Positions 50,844-59,070 of a DNA stretch of 64,000 nt are shown here, one piece after another. This DNA is from Leptobacterium_A meishanense. GTDB taxonomy: Bacteria; Bacteroidota; Bacteroidia; Flavobacteriales; Flavobacteriaceae. The stretch spans positions 248,001 to 312,000 of the forward strand of contig NZ_JBBEXE010000002.1 in NCBI RefSeq assembly GCF_037645805.1. The letters are read 5' to 3'. Within the stretch, counting starts at the first letter, position 1, and each line of letters opens with the position of its first letter. The notes under the pieces were generated by a model, which had not been told where the DNA came from, searched no databases, and was given only the letters and a program-made list of their open reading frames with translations. The translations under genes and the position numbers were made by a program.

Positions 50844-51029
50844 TTAATTAATAGAATATTTAATAATGAATAAGGTTGATAGGAAAAGAAGGAATCCAAC
50901 CAGTACCCATACAATACCTTTATAATTTTTAAAATGTGCCTTTTTATCTTTTTGGTAACTTATGATTAATATAATAACAAAAGAAATTATAAATAAAATG
51001 GTAAAAATGAGTTGCCCCTTACTGAACAT
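50844..51029 (-). CDS. Small two-helix membrane protein
   Basis: A 61-residue protein: MFSKGQLIFTILFIISFVII, the cytoplasmic loop YQKDKKAHFKNYKG, and a second helix VWVLVGFLLFLSTLFIIKYS. The MFSKGQ start and the length are typical of a conserved flavobacterial small membrane protein of unknown function. It is divergent from the NTP pyrophosphohydrolase gene. Confidence 0.7.
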   Translation of the reverse strand: MFSKGQLIFTILFIISFVIILIISYQKDKKAHFKNYKGIVWVLVGFLLFLSTLFIIKYSIN

Positions 51030-51069
51030 ATTTATATTTTTAAAAAACGAAATTAACTAAAATATAATA

Positions 51070-51453
51070 ATGAAAAAAAAGCTGAATGCAGTAGCAGAAT
51101 TTCACAAGGCATTTGGTCTTGGGATAAAGAATGAACCAATTGCATATATAGGGGAGGAAAAGTTGAAGTTGCGGTTTAATTTGATGGCAGAAGAAAATGA
51201 AGAGTATTTGGAAGCAGCTAAGGAAGGCGATCTTGTTGAGGTTGCAGATGCATTAGGCGATATGCTTTATATTCTTTGTGGAACCATATTGGAACATGGT
51301 ATGCAAGATAAAATAGAAGCTGTTTTTGAAGAAATACAGCGAAGTAATATGAGTAAATTAGGAGAGGATGGTCACCCCATTTATAGAGAAGATGGAAAAG
51401 TGATGAAAGGGCCTAATTATTTTAAACCAAACATCGCTAAAGTACTGGATTAA
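51070..51453 (+). CDS. MazG-like NTP pyrophosphohydrolase family protein
   Basis: A 127-residue all-alpha NTP-PPase. The metal-binding helices show LMAEENEEYLEA and VEVADALGDMLYIL, the EExxE and ExxD pattern of MazG/HisE-type enzymes. The second half (SNMSKLGEDGHPIYREDGKV) is typical of the phosphoribosyl-ATP pyrophosphohydrolase-like group. It likely hydrolyses a non-canonical or excess nucleotide to the monophosphate; the true substrate is unknown. Confidence 0.9.
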   Translation: MKKKLNAVAEFHKAFGLGIKNEPIAYIGEEKLKLRFNLMAEENEEYLEAAKEGDLVEVADALGDMLYILCGTILEHGMQDKIEAVFEEIQRSNMSKLGEDGHPIYREDGKVMKGPNYFKPNIAKVLD

Positions 51454-51514
51454 AGTTAATATAAAACTAGGGTTCTCAATAGAAAAAAGAATAAAGATAC
51501 CCCTGGTTTTATTT

Positions 51515-52333
51515 TCATGGACTTTGTAAGCTGCAGTTTTGTAAGTTGATTAATGCCTTATCTATAATCTGTAGGCTTTTCTCAGCATAAAATTTTCTGG
51601 TAGTATTTAAATCCTCATTTTCTAGGGCTTTTTCAGTCCTAGCATAACTTTCATACATAAGTTCATAAGCATCTCTGCAATCCAAGGTGTTAATGACTTC
51701 TAAAATTGATTTTTCAAATTTTAAGATAGCTTGTTCTGCTTTTATTTTTAACTCTATTTGTTGCTGTAATTCTTTTTGCCTGTTCAATTTTTGCAGCTCC
51801 TTTAATTTACGTTGCTCCTCCAATTGTTCCTCTAGCTTTTTTTGCTCTTTCATGAGCTTTAGCTGTTGCTCTTCCAACAAACGTTGTTGTTCTATCAATG
51901 CTTGTTCTTCAATATTAGACTCTGAAAACTCTGAATTGGTTGAATATGTAAAACCGTTATTGTTTAATGTAGTACATACTTCTAAGGAACTAATCAAATC
52001 TTGGGAGTCAGCATATGCTTTTTTTACATAATACCTCCCTTTGTCCCAATCTTCCGGATCGGATGCTTTGGTAAGGTTTTCATACCCTTTGGCAATAGCA
52101 TTTAAAGCTTCTTCACAGCCACATTCAGAGATGATTGCCTTGGTTTTTTCAAGTGCTTCAAGTGCTCTTTCTGCATAATAGCGTTGGTGGTCAAAATTAT
52201 CGGCATCTAATGACTTTTTTGTATGAGAAAGTACATAACTGGCGGGAGAATGTGCTTGAGAACAACCTTTCTCAATAGCATTAGCAAACATGCATATAGC
52301 AAAAATCGATAGAAAAGAAAATATCGTTTTCAT
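51515..52333 (-). CDS. Exported coiled-coil protein with internal repeats
   Basis: A 272-residue protein with a signal peptide (about 1-19). It has three related helical modules: ADNFDHQRYYAERALEALEK, then EDWDKGRYYVKKAYADSQ, and at the C-terminus EDLNTTRKFYAEKSLQIIDK, each close to a Cys (ECGCEEA, CTTL, LDCRDAYE). A Gln/Glu/Lys/Leu-rich coiled coil of about 65 residues lies between the second and third. It looks like a periplasmic or surface structural protein. Family name unknown. Confidence 0.75.
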   Translation of the reverse strand: MKTIFSFLSIFAICMFANAIEKGCSQAHSPASYVLSHTKKSLDADNFDHQRYYAERALEALEKTKAIISECGCEEALNAIAKGYENLTKASDPEDWDKGRYYVKKAYADSQDLISSLEVCTTLNNNGFTYSTNSEFSESNIEEQALIEQQRLLEEQQLKLMKEQKKLEEQLEEQRKLKELQKLNRQKELQQQIELKIKAEQAILKFEKSILEVINTLDCRDAYELMYESYARTEKALENEDLNTTRKFYAEKSLQIIDKALINLQNCSLQSP

Positions 52334-52476
52334 AGTAGGTTAGGTTTTAATTAATAAAATTTGGGCATCACAATATTACAATTTTATCTTGATATATAAA
52401 AGTTTTTTCAGATAGGGGCTATCAGTTACACAATATTCATTTTCTTCATATCTTTAGACATTATTGGAGCAATGCC

Positions 52477-53355
52477 ATGAAGAAAATACATGTAGACGAT
52501 TATAAAATTGACACAAAAATCAGTTTAAACACCATACCAACTTTTGTAGATTTAGAAGTTTCTGAAGAAAAACTGGAAGAAGAATTAAAAGCGGTACGTA
52601 AAAAACTGGGAAAATTTCAAGACACCATGTATGCACATGGTAAATATGGTGTGTTATTATGCTTGCAAGGAATGGATACTTCAGGAAAAGATAGCCTTAT
52701 CCGTGAAGTTTTTAAAGATTTTAACACAAGGGGCATTGTAGTGCATAGTTTCAAAGTGCCTACGGAAAGGGAGTTGAAGCACGACTATCTATGGCGGCAT
52801 TACATAGCCCTTCCGGAACGGGGAAAGTTTAGTATATTTAACAGAACACACTATGAAAATGTATTAGTGACACGTGTACATCCTGAATACATTATAAATG
52901 AAAATATTCCGGGAATCGATAGCATAGCAGCTATTGATAATAATTTTTGGGAAAAACGTTTTGAGCAAATCAATAATTTTGAGAAACATATTGCTGAGAA
53001 TGGGACTATCATATTTAAGTTTTTTTTACACTTATCAAAAGAAGAACAACGAAAGAGATTGCTTAGAAGAATAGCGCTCAAACAAAAAAACTGGAAATTC
53101 TCTCCCGGCGATTTAAAAGAACGAAAATTATGGGACAACTATCAAAAATGTTATGAAGATGCCATCAATCATACCTCAAAACCTTATGCTCCTTGGCATG
53201 TGATCCCAGCCGACAATAAAAATGCTGCAAGATTAATGGTAGCTACTATTCTCTACAAAGAACTTAGAAAATATAAAGACATTGAAGAACCAGAATTGGA
53301 TGACGACATAAAAGAAAACTTAGCACTATATAAAAAACAATTAGAATCAGAATAA
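52477..53355 (+). CDS. Polyphosphate kinase 2 family protein
   Basis: A 292-residue PPK2 enzyme that transfers phosphate between polyphosphate and nucleotides. Walker A is GMDTSGKDS (65-73), Walker B/lid parts are FNRTHYENVLVTRVHPE and LHLSKEEQRKRLLRRI, followed by PYAPWHVIPADNKNAAR. Length fits single-domain PPK2 enzymes, which phosphorylate NMP and/or NDP. It precedes the M28 peptidase gene by 9 bp, probably in the same transcript. Confidence 0.93.
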   Translation: MKKIHVDDYKIDTKISLNTIPTFVDLEVSEEKLEEELKAVRKKLGKFQDTMYAHGKYGVLLCLQGMDTSGKDSLIREVFKDFNTRGIVVHSFKVPTERELKHDYLWRHYIALPERGKFSIFNRTHYENVLVTRVHPEYIINENIPGIDSIAAIDNNFWEKRFEQINNFEKHIAENGTIIFKFFLHLSKEEQRKRLLRRIALKQKNWKFSPGDLKERKLWDNYQKCYEDAINHTSKPYAPWHVIPADNKNAARLMVATILYKELRKYKDIEEPELDDDIKENLALYKKQLESE

Positions 53356-53364
53356 AAATTACTT

Positions 53365-54744
53365 ATGAAAAAACTACTTATCATTACAGGCCTATTATGT
53401 GTATATACTATTTCTGCGCAAACAGAAGATGAAAAATGGTTAAAAGAACTATACCATGCATCTTTGACAGAAGGAAAAAGCTACGAATGGCTCGACCATT
53501 TATCCAATCAAATAGGAGGAAGGCTTTCTGGGTCTATCAATGCAGAAAGAGCAGTAAATTACACCAAAGCACAATTAGATTCTTTAGGGTTGGATCGTGT
53601 ATGGCTACAGCCGGTAATGGTACCGAAATGGACAAGAGGTGTTCCGGAATTTGCTTATATAGAAACTGCGCCAGGCAATACAAGTAATGTACCTGTTTGT
53701 GCACTTGGAGGGTCGGTTGCCACTCCCGGAGGAGGTTTAAAGGCGCCTATTATTGAAGTACAAGGAGTCCAAGATTTAGAAAAATTAGGTGTTGAAAAAA
53801 TAGCGGGAAAAATTGTCTTTTACAACAGGCCTATGCAACCTGATTTAATCAATACCTTTCAAGCGTATGGAGGTTGTGTAGATCAGCGTTACTCAGGAGC
53901 TCTAGAAGCTGGTAAATATGGAGCTGTAGGTGTTATTGTCCGGTCTATGAATTTACGGCAAGATGATTTTCCACATACAGGTAGTATGAGTTACGGTGAC
54001 CTTCCTTCTGCGCAACGAATACCGGCAGCAGCTATCAGCACTAATGGTGCCAATAAACTAAGCTCTATGTTGAGCTTGAACCCTGATCTCAAATTCTATT
54101 TTAGGCAAACGTGTGAGCAATTACCGGATGTACAATCGTATAATGTTATAGGGGAAATAAAAGGAAGCGAATTTCCGGATGAAATCATCACCATAGGGGG
54201 GCATTTGGATTCCTGGGATTTAGGAGATGGCTCTCATGATGATGGGGCAGGTTGTGTACAAAGCATGGAAGTATTGAGATTGCTGAAGAAAACAGGTTAT
54301 AAACCCAAAAGGACGATTCGGGTAGTCTTATTTATGAACGAAGAAAATGGTTTAAGAGGGGGCAGGAAATATGCAGAAATAGCTAAACAGAAAGGAGAAG
54401 ACCATGTATTTGCTTTAGAGAGTGATGCAGGAGGGTTTACCCCACGAGGTTTTTCTTTTGACTGCTCTGATGAAAATTATGAGCAAGTTTTATCATGGAA
54501 AACACTGTTTAAACCTTATCTAATCCATTATTTCGAAAAAGGGGGAAGTGGTGCTGATATAGGGCCACTTAAGAGTAGTAATATTGTATTAGCAGGCCTG
54601 CGGCCCGATTCGCAACGGTATTTTGATTACCACCATGCAGCTAATGATACATTTGATGCAATTAATAAACGGGAATTGGAACTGGGAGCAGCTACCATGG
54701 CAAGTTTAGTATATTTATTTGACAAATACGGAACCGTTCGTTAA
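53365..54744 (+). CDS. M28 family aminopeptidase with PA domain, exported
   Basis: A 459-residue secreted protein (signal ending YTISAQ). The first part contains a PA-type insert (VEKIAGKIVFYNRP... YGAVGVIVRSM). The catalytic M28 core has GGHLDSWDLGDGSHDDGAGC (His, bridging Asp), FMNEENGLRGG (catalytic and ligand Glu), ALESDAGGF (Asp) and HHAANDTFD (His). It removes N-terminal amino acids from peptides outside the cytoplasm. The five metal ligands are all there. Confidence 0.93.
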   Translation: MKKLLIITGLLCVYTISAQTEDEKWLKELYHASLTEGKSYEWLDHLSNQIGGRLSGSINAERAVNYTKAQLDSLGLDRVWLQPVMVPKWTRGVPEFAYIETAPGNTSNVPVCALGGSVATPGGGLKAPIIEVQGVQDLEKLGVEKIAGKIVFYNRPMQPDLINTFQAYGGCVDQRYSGALEAGKYGAVGVIVRSMNLRQDDFPHTGSMSYGDLPSAQRIPAAAISTNGANKLSSMLSLNPDLKFYFRQTCEQLPDVQSYNVIGEIKGSEFPDEIITIGGHLDSWDLGDGSHDDGAGCVQSMEVLRLLKKTGYKPKRTIRVVLFMNEENGLRGGRKYAEIAKQKGEDHVFALESDAGGFTPRGFSFDCSDENYEQVLSWKTLFKPYLIHYFEKGGSGADIGPLKSSNIVLAGLRPDSQRYFDYHHAANDTFDAINKRELELGAATMASLVYLFDKYGTVR

Positions 54745-54749
54745 GCCAT

Positions 54750-55103
54750 TTACATACCTTCTTCCAGAAGTTTTTTAAGTGTCTCGGTACTGTCTTTAGT
54801 AAGCTCGTTTTGGTCATTCAATAACTGAACAAGCATTTTCACACCATTATTGGCAGTTATGCGGAGTTCGGTAACCCTCTTAACAAAGTCATTAATTTGT
54901 ACTTGCTCTTCCTTATTCAGTTTAGAGACAACTTGGTTAGCAAAATCTAAAAACTCATCAATAATGGTTTCATGCTTTAGGTTTTCTTTGGTAAGTTGTT
55001 GGAGTAATTCACTTACTTTTTGCCCTGTTTCATTATAGTTTTCGGCAATTTGTTGTGTATAATTGAGGCGTAGGAGTTTAATCTCTTTATCTTCAGGAGT
55101 CAT
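54750..55103 (-). CDS. Helical protein, unknown
   Basis: A 117-residue, entirely helical, Lys/Glu/Gln-rich protein (NYTQQIAENYNETGQKVSEL; INDFVKRVTELRITANNGVK). No signal and no membrane helix, so it is likely cytoplasmic. It converges with the M28 gene 5 bp away. I know no family or function. Confidence 0.65.
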   Translation of the reverse strand: MTPEDKEIKLLRLNYTQQIAENYNETGQKVSELLQQLTKENLKHETIIDEFLDFANQVVSKLNKEEQVQINDFVKRVTELRITANNGVKMLVQLLNDQNELTKDSTETLKKLLEEGM

Positions 55104-55222
55104 ATTTGTTAATATTAGTAGGTTGTGGTATATGTAAACAATTGATTATCAAAGATAAATAATTCTAATGACATGCTATAAGATTGAACAAATGGGAATT
55201 CGTTTATGGAGTATCAAATCAT

Positions 55223-55230
55223 TACCTTTG
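55223..55230 (+). promoter_or_regulatory. -7 box of the immunophilin fusion gene
   Basis: TACCTTTG matches TAnnTTTG, 24 bp before the ATG at 55255. Confidence 0.45.
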
Positions 55231-55254
55231 CCGATCATATAAAAATAACGAATT

Positions 55255-56187
55255 ATGCAAGAAGGTATTTACGCAAAACTTGATACTTCAAAAGGAGAAA
55301 TAATTATAAAACTTACACATGATAAAACTCCCGGTACTGTGGGCAACTTTGTAGGGTTGGCAGAAGGGGCACTAACTAATGAGGTGAAACCTAAAGGAGA
55401 ACCATATTACGATGGATTGACATTTCACAGGGTTATTCCGGATTTTATGATACAAGGTGGATGCCCTCAAGGAACAGGTGTTGGGGGACCCGGTTATCAA
55501 TTTGATGATGAGTTTGATTCTGAACTCCGTCATACAGGTCCCGGAATATTATCGATGGCCAATGCAGGGCCAAGGACTAATGGGAGCCAATTTTTTATAA
55601 CACATACAGCAACTCCATGGTTGGATGATAAACACACCGTTTTTGGTTTTGTGGAAAGCGGGCAAGAAGTAGTGGATGCAATACAACAAGGAGATATTAT
55701 CAAACAAATTTCGATTGTACGTGTAGGTACTGAGGCTGAAAATTGGAATGCCGTTGAAGCTTTTCAATCTTTTGAAGCTAGCAAAGAGAAACGATTGGCA
55801 GATGAGAAAAAGAAAGCAGCAGCAATTCTTGAAAAGCTTTCTGAAGGGTTTGATAAAACAGCAAGCGGGTTACGATATCAAATCACCGAAAAAGGAAACG
55901 GAATACAAGCAGAAAAAGGCAAGACGGTATCTGTACATTACACTGGACAATTAGTAAACGGAGCTGTTTTTGATTCTTCGTACAAGCGAGATCAGCCTAT
56001 TGATTTTACTTTAGGGATAGGACAGGTAATACCCGGATGGGATGAAGGCATTCAACTTCTGAAAGTAGGTGATAAGGCCCGTTTTGTGATTCCCTCACAT
56101 TTGGCCTATGGAAGCCAAGGGGCAGGAGGGGTAATCCCGCCTGATGCTACACTTGTTTTTGATGTAGAATTAATGGAGGTAAAATAA
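55255..56187 (+). CDS. Cyclophilin-FKBP fusion peptidyl-prolyl isomerase
   Basis: A 310-residue dual-domain prolyl isomerase. The first domain (about 1-165) is cyclophilin: FHRVIPDFMIQGGCPQGTG, NAGPRTNGSQFFITHTATPW and HTVFGFVESG. A charged helical linker (about 170-200) joins it to an FKBP domain (205-310): GKTVSVHYTGQLVNGAVFDS, IGQVIPGWDEGIQLL and IPPDATLVFDVELMEV. No signal is seen, so it acts in the cytoplasm. The Cyclophilin-then-FKBP order is the rare CFBP arrangement. Confidence 0.95.
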   Translation: MQEGIYAKLDTSKGEIIIKLTHDKTPGTVGNFVGLAEGALTNEVKPKGEPYYDGLTFHRVIPDFMIQGGCPQGTGVGGPGYQFDDEFDSELRHTGPGILSMANAGPRTNGSQFFITHTATPWLDDKHTVFGFVESGQEVVDAIQQGDIIKQISIVRVGTEAENWNAVEAFQSFEASKEKRLADEKKKAAAILEKLSEGFDKTASGLRYQITEKGNGIQAEKGKTVSVHYTGQLVNGAVFDSSYKRDQPIDFTLGIGQVIPGWDEGIQLLKVGDKARFVIPSHLAYGSQGAGGVIPPDATLVFDVELMEVK

Positions 56188-56194
56188 AAACAAT

Positions 56195-56509
56195 CTATTC
56201 ACCTCCTTTTGGGCCATAAAAAATAACCCAGGTAAGGAAATCATCTGTAAAGTTTTCAAACCGGTGTTCCTTTCCTGCTTTTACAAAAAGCATGTCCCCT
56301 TTTTGAAAAGTAGCTGTTTTTCCATTATTATAAAAAGTCCCGCTGCCAGATATAATAATATAGACTTCGTCTTTGTCATGTGGCTTTTGAAAATCAACAG
56401 TATCCGGTTTGTATATTTCAACAGACATTGAACCATGTTCAAAAAGTGTGGTATAAAGTGTTCCTTCTGCCTTTAATGCTGCGATAGCTTTCTCTTTGCT
56501 TACTTTCAT
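56195..56509 (-). CDS. Cupin domain protein
   Basis: A 104-residue single cupin barrel. Metal-site candidates are in DKDEVYIIISGSGTFYNNG and FVKAGKEHRFENFTDDF; the first His position of the classic G(X)5HXH motif is instead occupied in PHDKDEVY. Ligand and function unknown. It follows the thioredoxin-like gene by 9 bp on the same strand, so they are probably cotranscribed. Confidence 0.85.
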   Translation of the reverse strand: MKVSKEKAIAALKAEGTLYTTLFEHGSMSVEIYKPDTVDFQKPHDKDEVYIIISGSGTFYNNGKTATFQKGDMLFVKAGKEHRFENFTDDFLTWVIFYGPKGGE

Positions 56510-56518
56510 AGAGATATT

Positions 56519-57076
56519 TTAGGATTTCCATTTGATATTGCATCCAATACTTGGTTTTTGGTTTTGGGGAATGGGTTGGTTGTTCAGAATGGCCTCTAAT
56601 ACGGCACGTATGTCTTTTCCGGTTACTGGAAGCCCATTTCCTGGTCTGGAATCATCCAGTTGGCCTCTGTAAACAAGGGTCAATTTTTTATCAAACACAT
56701 AAAAATCGGGTGTGCAAGCTGCATTATATGCTTTGGCCACCTCCTGTGTTTCGTCATATAGATATGGAAATTTAAAGCCCTGCTCTATGGCATTTTGCTT
56801 CATTAAATCAGGAGCATCTTCAGGGTAGTTAATAATATCGTTACTAGAGATGGCCACAAAACCAATCCCTTTTGAAGTGTACATTTTTGCCAATTTTGCA
56901 ACTTCAGCATTTACATGTTTTACAAAAGGACAATGGTTACAAATAAACATAACAACAGTGCCGGTCTCCCCTTTGGCTTGTTGTAAACTCACTGTGGTAT
57001 CCGTAACAGTATCATATAAATTAAAATCAGGTGCTGATGTTCCAAGTGCTAGCATATTACTTTCTGTACGTGCCAT
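56519..57076 (-). CDS. Thioredoxin-fold/peroxiredoxin-like protein
   Basis: A 185-residue protein of the AhpC/TSA-Redoxin group: APDFNLYDTV, VMFICNHCPFVKHVNAEVAK with a CxxC (CNHC), FVAISSNDI, and PDFYVFDKKLTLVYRGQLDDSRPG. It starts MARTESNMLALG without a signal, so it is cytoplasmic. Family members are usually linked to redox or stress functions; the substrate is not known. A cupin gene follows. Confidence 0.88.
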   Translation of the reverse strand: MARTESNMLALGTSAPDFNLYDTVTDTTVSLQQAKGETGTVVMFICNHCPFVKHVNAEVAKLAKMYTSKGIGFVAISSNDIINYPEDAPDLMKQNAIEQGFKFPYLYDETQEVAKAYNAACTPDFYVFDKKLTLVYRGQLDDSRPGNGLPVTGKDIRAVLEAILNNQPIPQNQKPSIGCNIKWKS

Positions 57077-57154
57077 GTTTTATGTATTAACTTGTTTATA
57101 AAGAGGTAAAATATAAAAATATTGTAAATTGAACATGTAAAAAACAATTATTTT

Positions 57155-57619
57155 ATGAAGACACTTGAACAATGGTTTGATGAATATTCGGTGAGCCATC
57201 AAAATAAAACCAATAAAGCAATTCATTACATTTGTGTGCCGGCTATCTTCTTTTCTATCGTAGGCCTGTTAATGAGTATTCCAACAGGGTTTATTGAAAA
57301 CGTATTACCATTTCAAAACCCGTTTATTGAAAATTGGGCGACAGCAGTGCTTATGCTAGTGTTGTTTTTTTATGTTAGGCTATCGTTGTCAATGGCTTTT
57401 AAGATAGTATTTTTTGCTGCATTATGTGTTTTCTTAAATTACCAAATAAGTTTGTATTTACCACTATGGGCAATATCATTGGGCATTTTTGTGGTAGCAT
57501 GGGTTGGACAGTTTTATGGCCATAAAATAGAAGGAAAGAAACCATCTTTTTTAAAAGACTTGCAATTTCTGCTTATAGGTCCGGCTTGGGTGTTGGATAA
57601 TTTATTTAGAAAATCTTAG
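57155..57619 (+). CDS. Mpo1/DUF962 family membrane protein
   Basis: A 154-residue membrane protein with four hydrophobic helices. The DUF962 motifs are HQNKTNKAIHYICVP near the start and the C-terminal VGQFYGHKIEGKKPSFLKD, then QFLLIGPAWVLD. The yeast relative Mpo1 is an Fe2+-dependent dioxygenase in phytosphingosine alpha-oxidation; the His residues for iron are present here. Flavobacteria make sphingolipid-like and sulfonolipids, but the link is only suggestive. Confidence 0.9.
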   Translation: MKTLEQWFDEYSVSHQNKTNKAIHYICVPAIFFSIVGLLMSIPTGFIENVLPFQNPFIENWATAVLMLVLFFYVRLSLSMAFKIVFFAALCVFLNYQISLYLPLWAISLGIFVVAWVGQFYGHKIEGKKPSFLKDLQFLLIGPAWVLDNLFRKS

Positions 57620-57691
57620 TATAGTATATGGTAAAGGTTATTTGCTTAAGATTATCAGGATACTTAAATTTATGATACCAATGAATAAATT

Positions 57692-57973
57692 ATGAAGCGG
57701 TCTTATGAAACACTTGTGGAAGCGATTAATGATTTGCAATCTCAAGGATACATAGAAGATTTTAACCTTCATATGAAGACCAAGGATTTTTCTGAGGCCC
57801 AATTTAATGTGGTAAAATTTTATCGGTTTGAAGGGAATACATATCCGGGGGACAATATGGTTTTATATGTGATTGAGACCAATACAGGAAAAAAAGGATT
57901 GTTGCTGGATGCATATGGGGCATACGCAACAAGTATTCCATTAGAAATATTGAAAAAATTAAACATACGTTAA
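57692..57973 (+). CDS. Conserved small protein, unknown
   Basis: A 93-residue protein (MKRSYETLVEAINDLQSQGY... LLLDAYGAYATSIPLEILKK). Homologues in Flavobacteriia have sometimes been named phosphoribosylpyrophosphate synthetase-like, but no PRPP motif is visible, so I leave it unnamed. It precedes csaA by 7 bp, suggesting cotranscription. Confidence 0.75.
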   Translation: MKRSYETLVEAINDLQSQGYIEDFNLHMKTKDFSEAQFNVVKFYRFEGNTYPGDNMVLYVIETNTGKKGLLLDAYGAYATSIPLEILKKLNIR

Positions 57974-57980
57974 CCATATT

Positions 57981-58313
57981 ATGGAGATTAATTGGGACGA
58001 TTTTGAAAAAGTAGATATACGGGTAGGAACTGTTGCTGAGGTGAATGATTTTCCTAAAGCCCGGAAGCCTGCTTATCAATTGACGATTGATTTTGGAAAA
58101 GAAATAGGGGTTCGAAAATCTTCTGCCCAAATAACCAAGCGCTATACAAAAGAAGATTTACTGCATAAACAAATTATAGCAATAATTAACTTTCCAAAGA
58201 AACAGATAGCCAATTTTGTGAGTGAATGTTTGGTATTAGGTGCTGTTGAAGGAGATGATGTACTATTGCTCCATCCTGAAGAAAAGGTGCCCAATGGTAT
58301 GCAAGTCCGCTAA
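57981..58313 (+). CDS. csaA: tRNA-binding chaperone-like protein CsaA
   Basis: A 110-residue OB-fold protein related to the tRNA-binding domain of Met/Phe-tRNA synthetases. Signatures are FEKVDIRVGTVAEVNDFPKA, YQLTIDFGKEIGVRKSSAQI, and FVSECLVLGAVEGDDVLLL. CsaA is described as having chaperone-like and tRNA-binding activity. Length is normal. Confidence 0.94.
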   Translation: MEINWDDFEKVDIRVGTVAEVNDFPKARKPAYQLTIDFGKEIGVRKSSAQITKRYTKEDLLHKQIIAIINFPKKQIANFVSECLVLGAVEGDDVLLLHPEEKVPNGMQVR

Positions 58314-58323
58314 TCTATTTTTA

Positions 58324-59070
58324 TTATAACGGTCTGGAACTTCTAATGACTTCCCACTTACCATTGACTTTAATATAGGTTTTGCCACAATAGTATTCAC
58401 AGTTTTGGGCAGTAGCATAGTCTTCACAACAAAATTCGCACACCAAAGCATCCGGTACATTGTCATTGTTTATATCAATAGCGCCTTTGATGATTTTTTT
58501 GTTTATATCTTTCGGAAGGTCAATGGGTTTAATTTTGTCAACTTCCAGATACTTTACCCCTTTTTGTATGGGATGAATTACAATAACATCTATCGGGAAT
58601 TCATTAGAACGTTCCTGAGGACCTTCGAAGTCAAAATAGGTTTGTTCCATGACTTCTTCAACTTCAATTTCATACCATTGAGGTGTTCCGGCTTCTAGGT
58701 CGTCACGAGGGGTTATTTTTAAAATGGCTAGTTGGAGGACAGGCAATGCATGGGTCAACGGTATCACTTGAATAGTTTCTCCTGTTTTAGGAGCTTTTTC
58801 AAAACCAAAAATATTCGTTATTTCTACTTTTTCCCATGTATTTTCAACCCCATCTTTTTCTTGCCGCCATACAATGCCTTCTCCAATAGTCGTTTCGGTA
58901 TTCCATGTGTTTTTTTCTTGGACAGCTATTTTTTTCTCATGAGCATGTGCTACAGTATCTTTATTTGGATCCGTTAGCACTGTCTTATTAGTATCTTTTT
59001 TTTCTGATTTACAACTAATTATAAAAAGAAAAAGAACCAGTGTTGTTATTTTATATGAGTAGTGTACCAT
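58324..59070 (-). CDS. Lipoprotein with EF-hand-like motif and Cys cluster
   Basis: A 248-residue lipoprotein with a signal ending LFLFIISC. After a low-complexity stretch there is a beta-rich domain and, near the C-terminus, a calcium-loop-like AIDINNDNVPDALVCEFCCE followed by a Cys-rich YATAQNCEYYCGKTYIKVNG. Five cysteines occur in 20 residues, enough for disulphides or a metal site. It overlaps the M14 peptidase gene by one base, so the two are one transcript. No family recognised. Confidence 0.75.
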   Translation of the reverse strand: MVHYSYKITTLVLFLFIISCKSEKKDTNKTVLTDPNKDTVAHAHEKKIAVQEKNTWNTETTIGEGIVWRQEKDGVENTWEKVEITNIFGFEKAPKTGETIQVIPLTHALPVLQLAILKITPRDDLEAGTPQWYEIEVEEVMEQTYFDFEGPQERSNEFPIDVIVIHPIQKGVKYLEVDKIKPIDLPKDINKKIIKGAIDINNDNVPDALVCEFCCEDYATAQNCEYYCGKTYIKVNGKWEVIRSSRPL

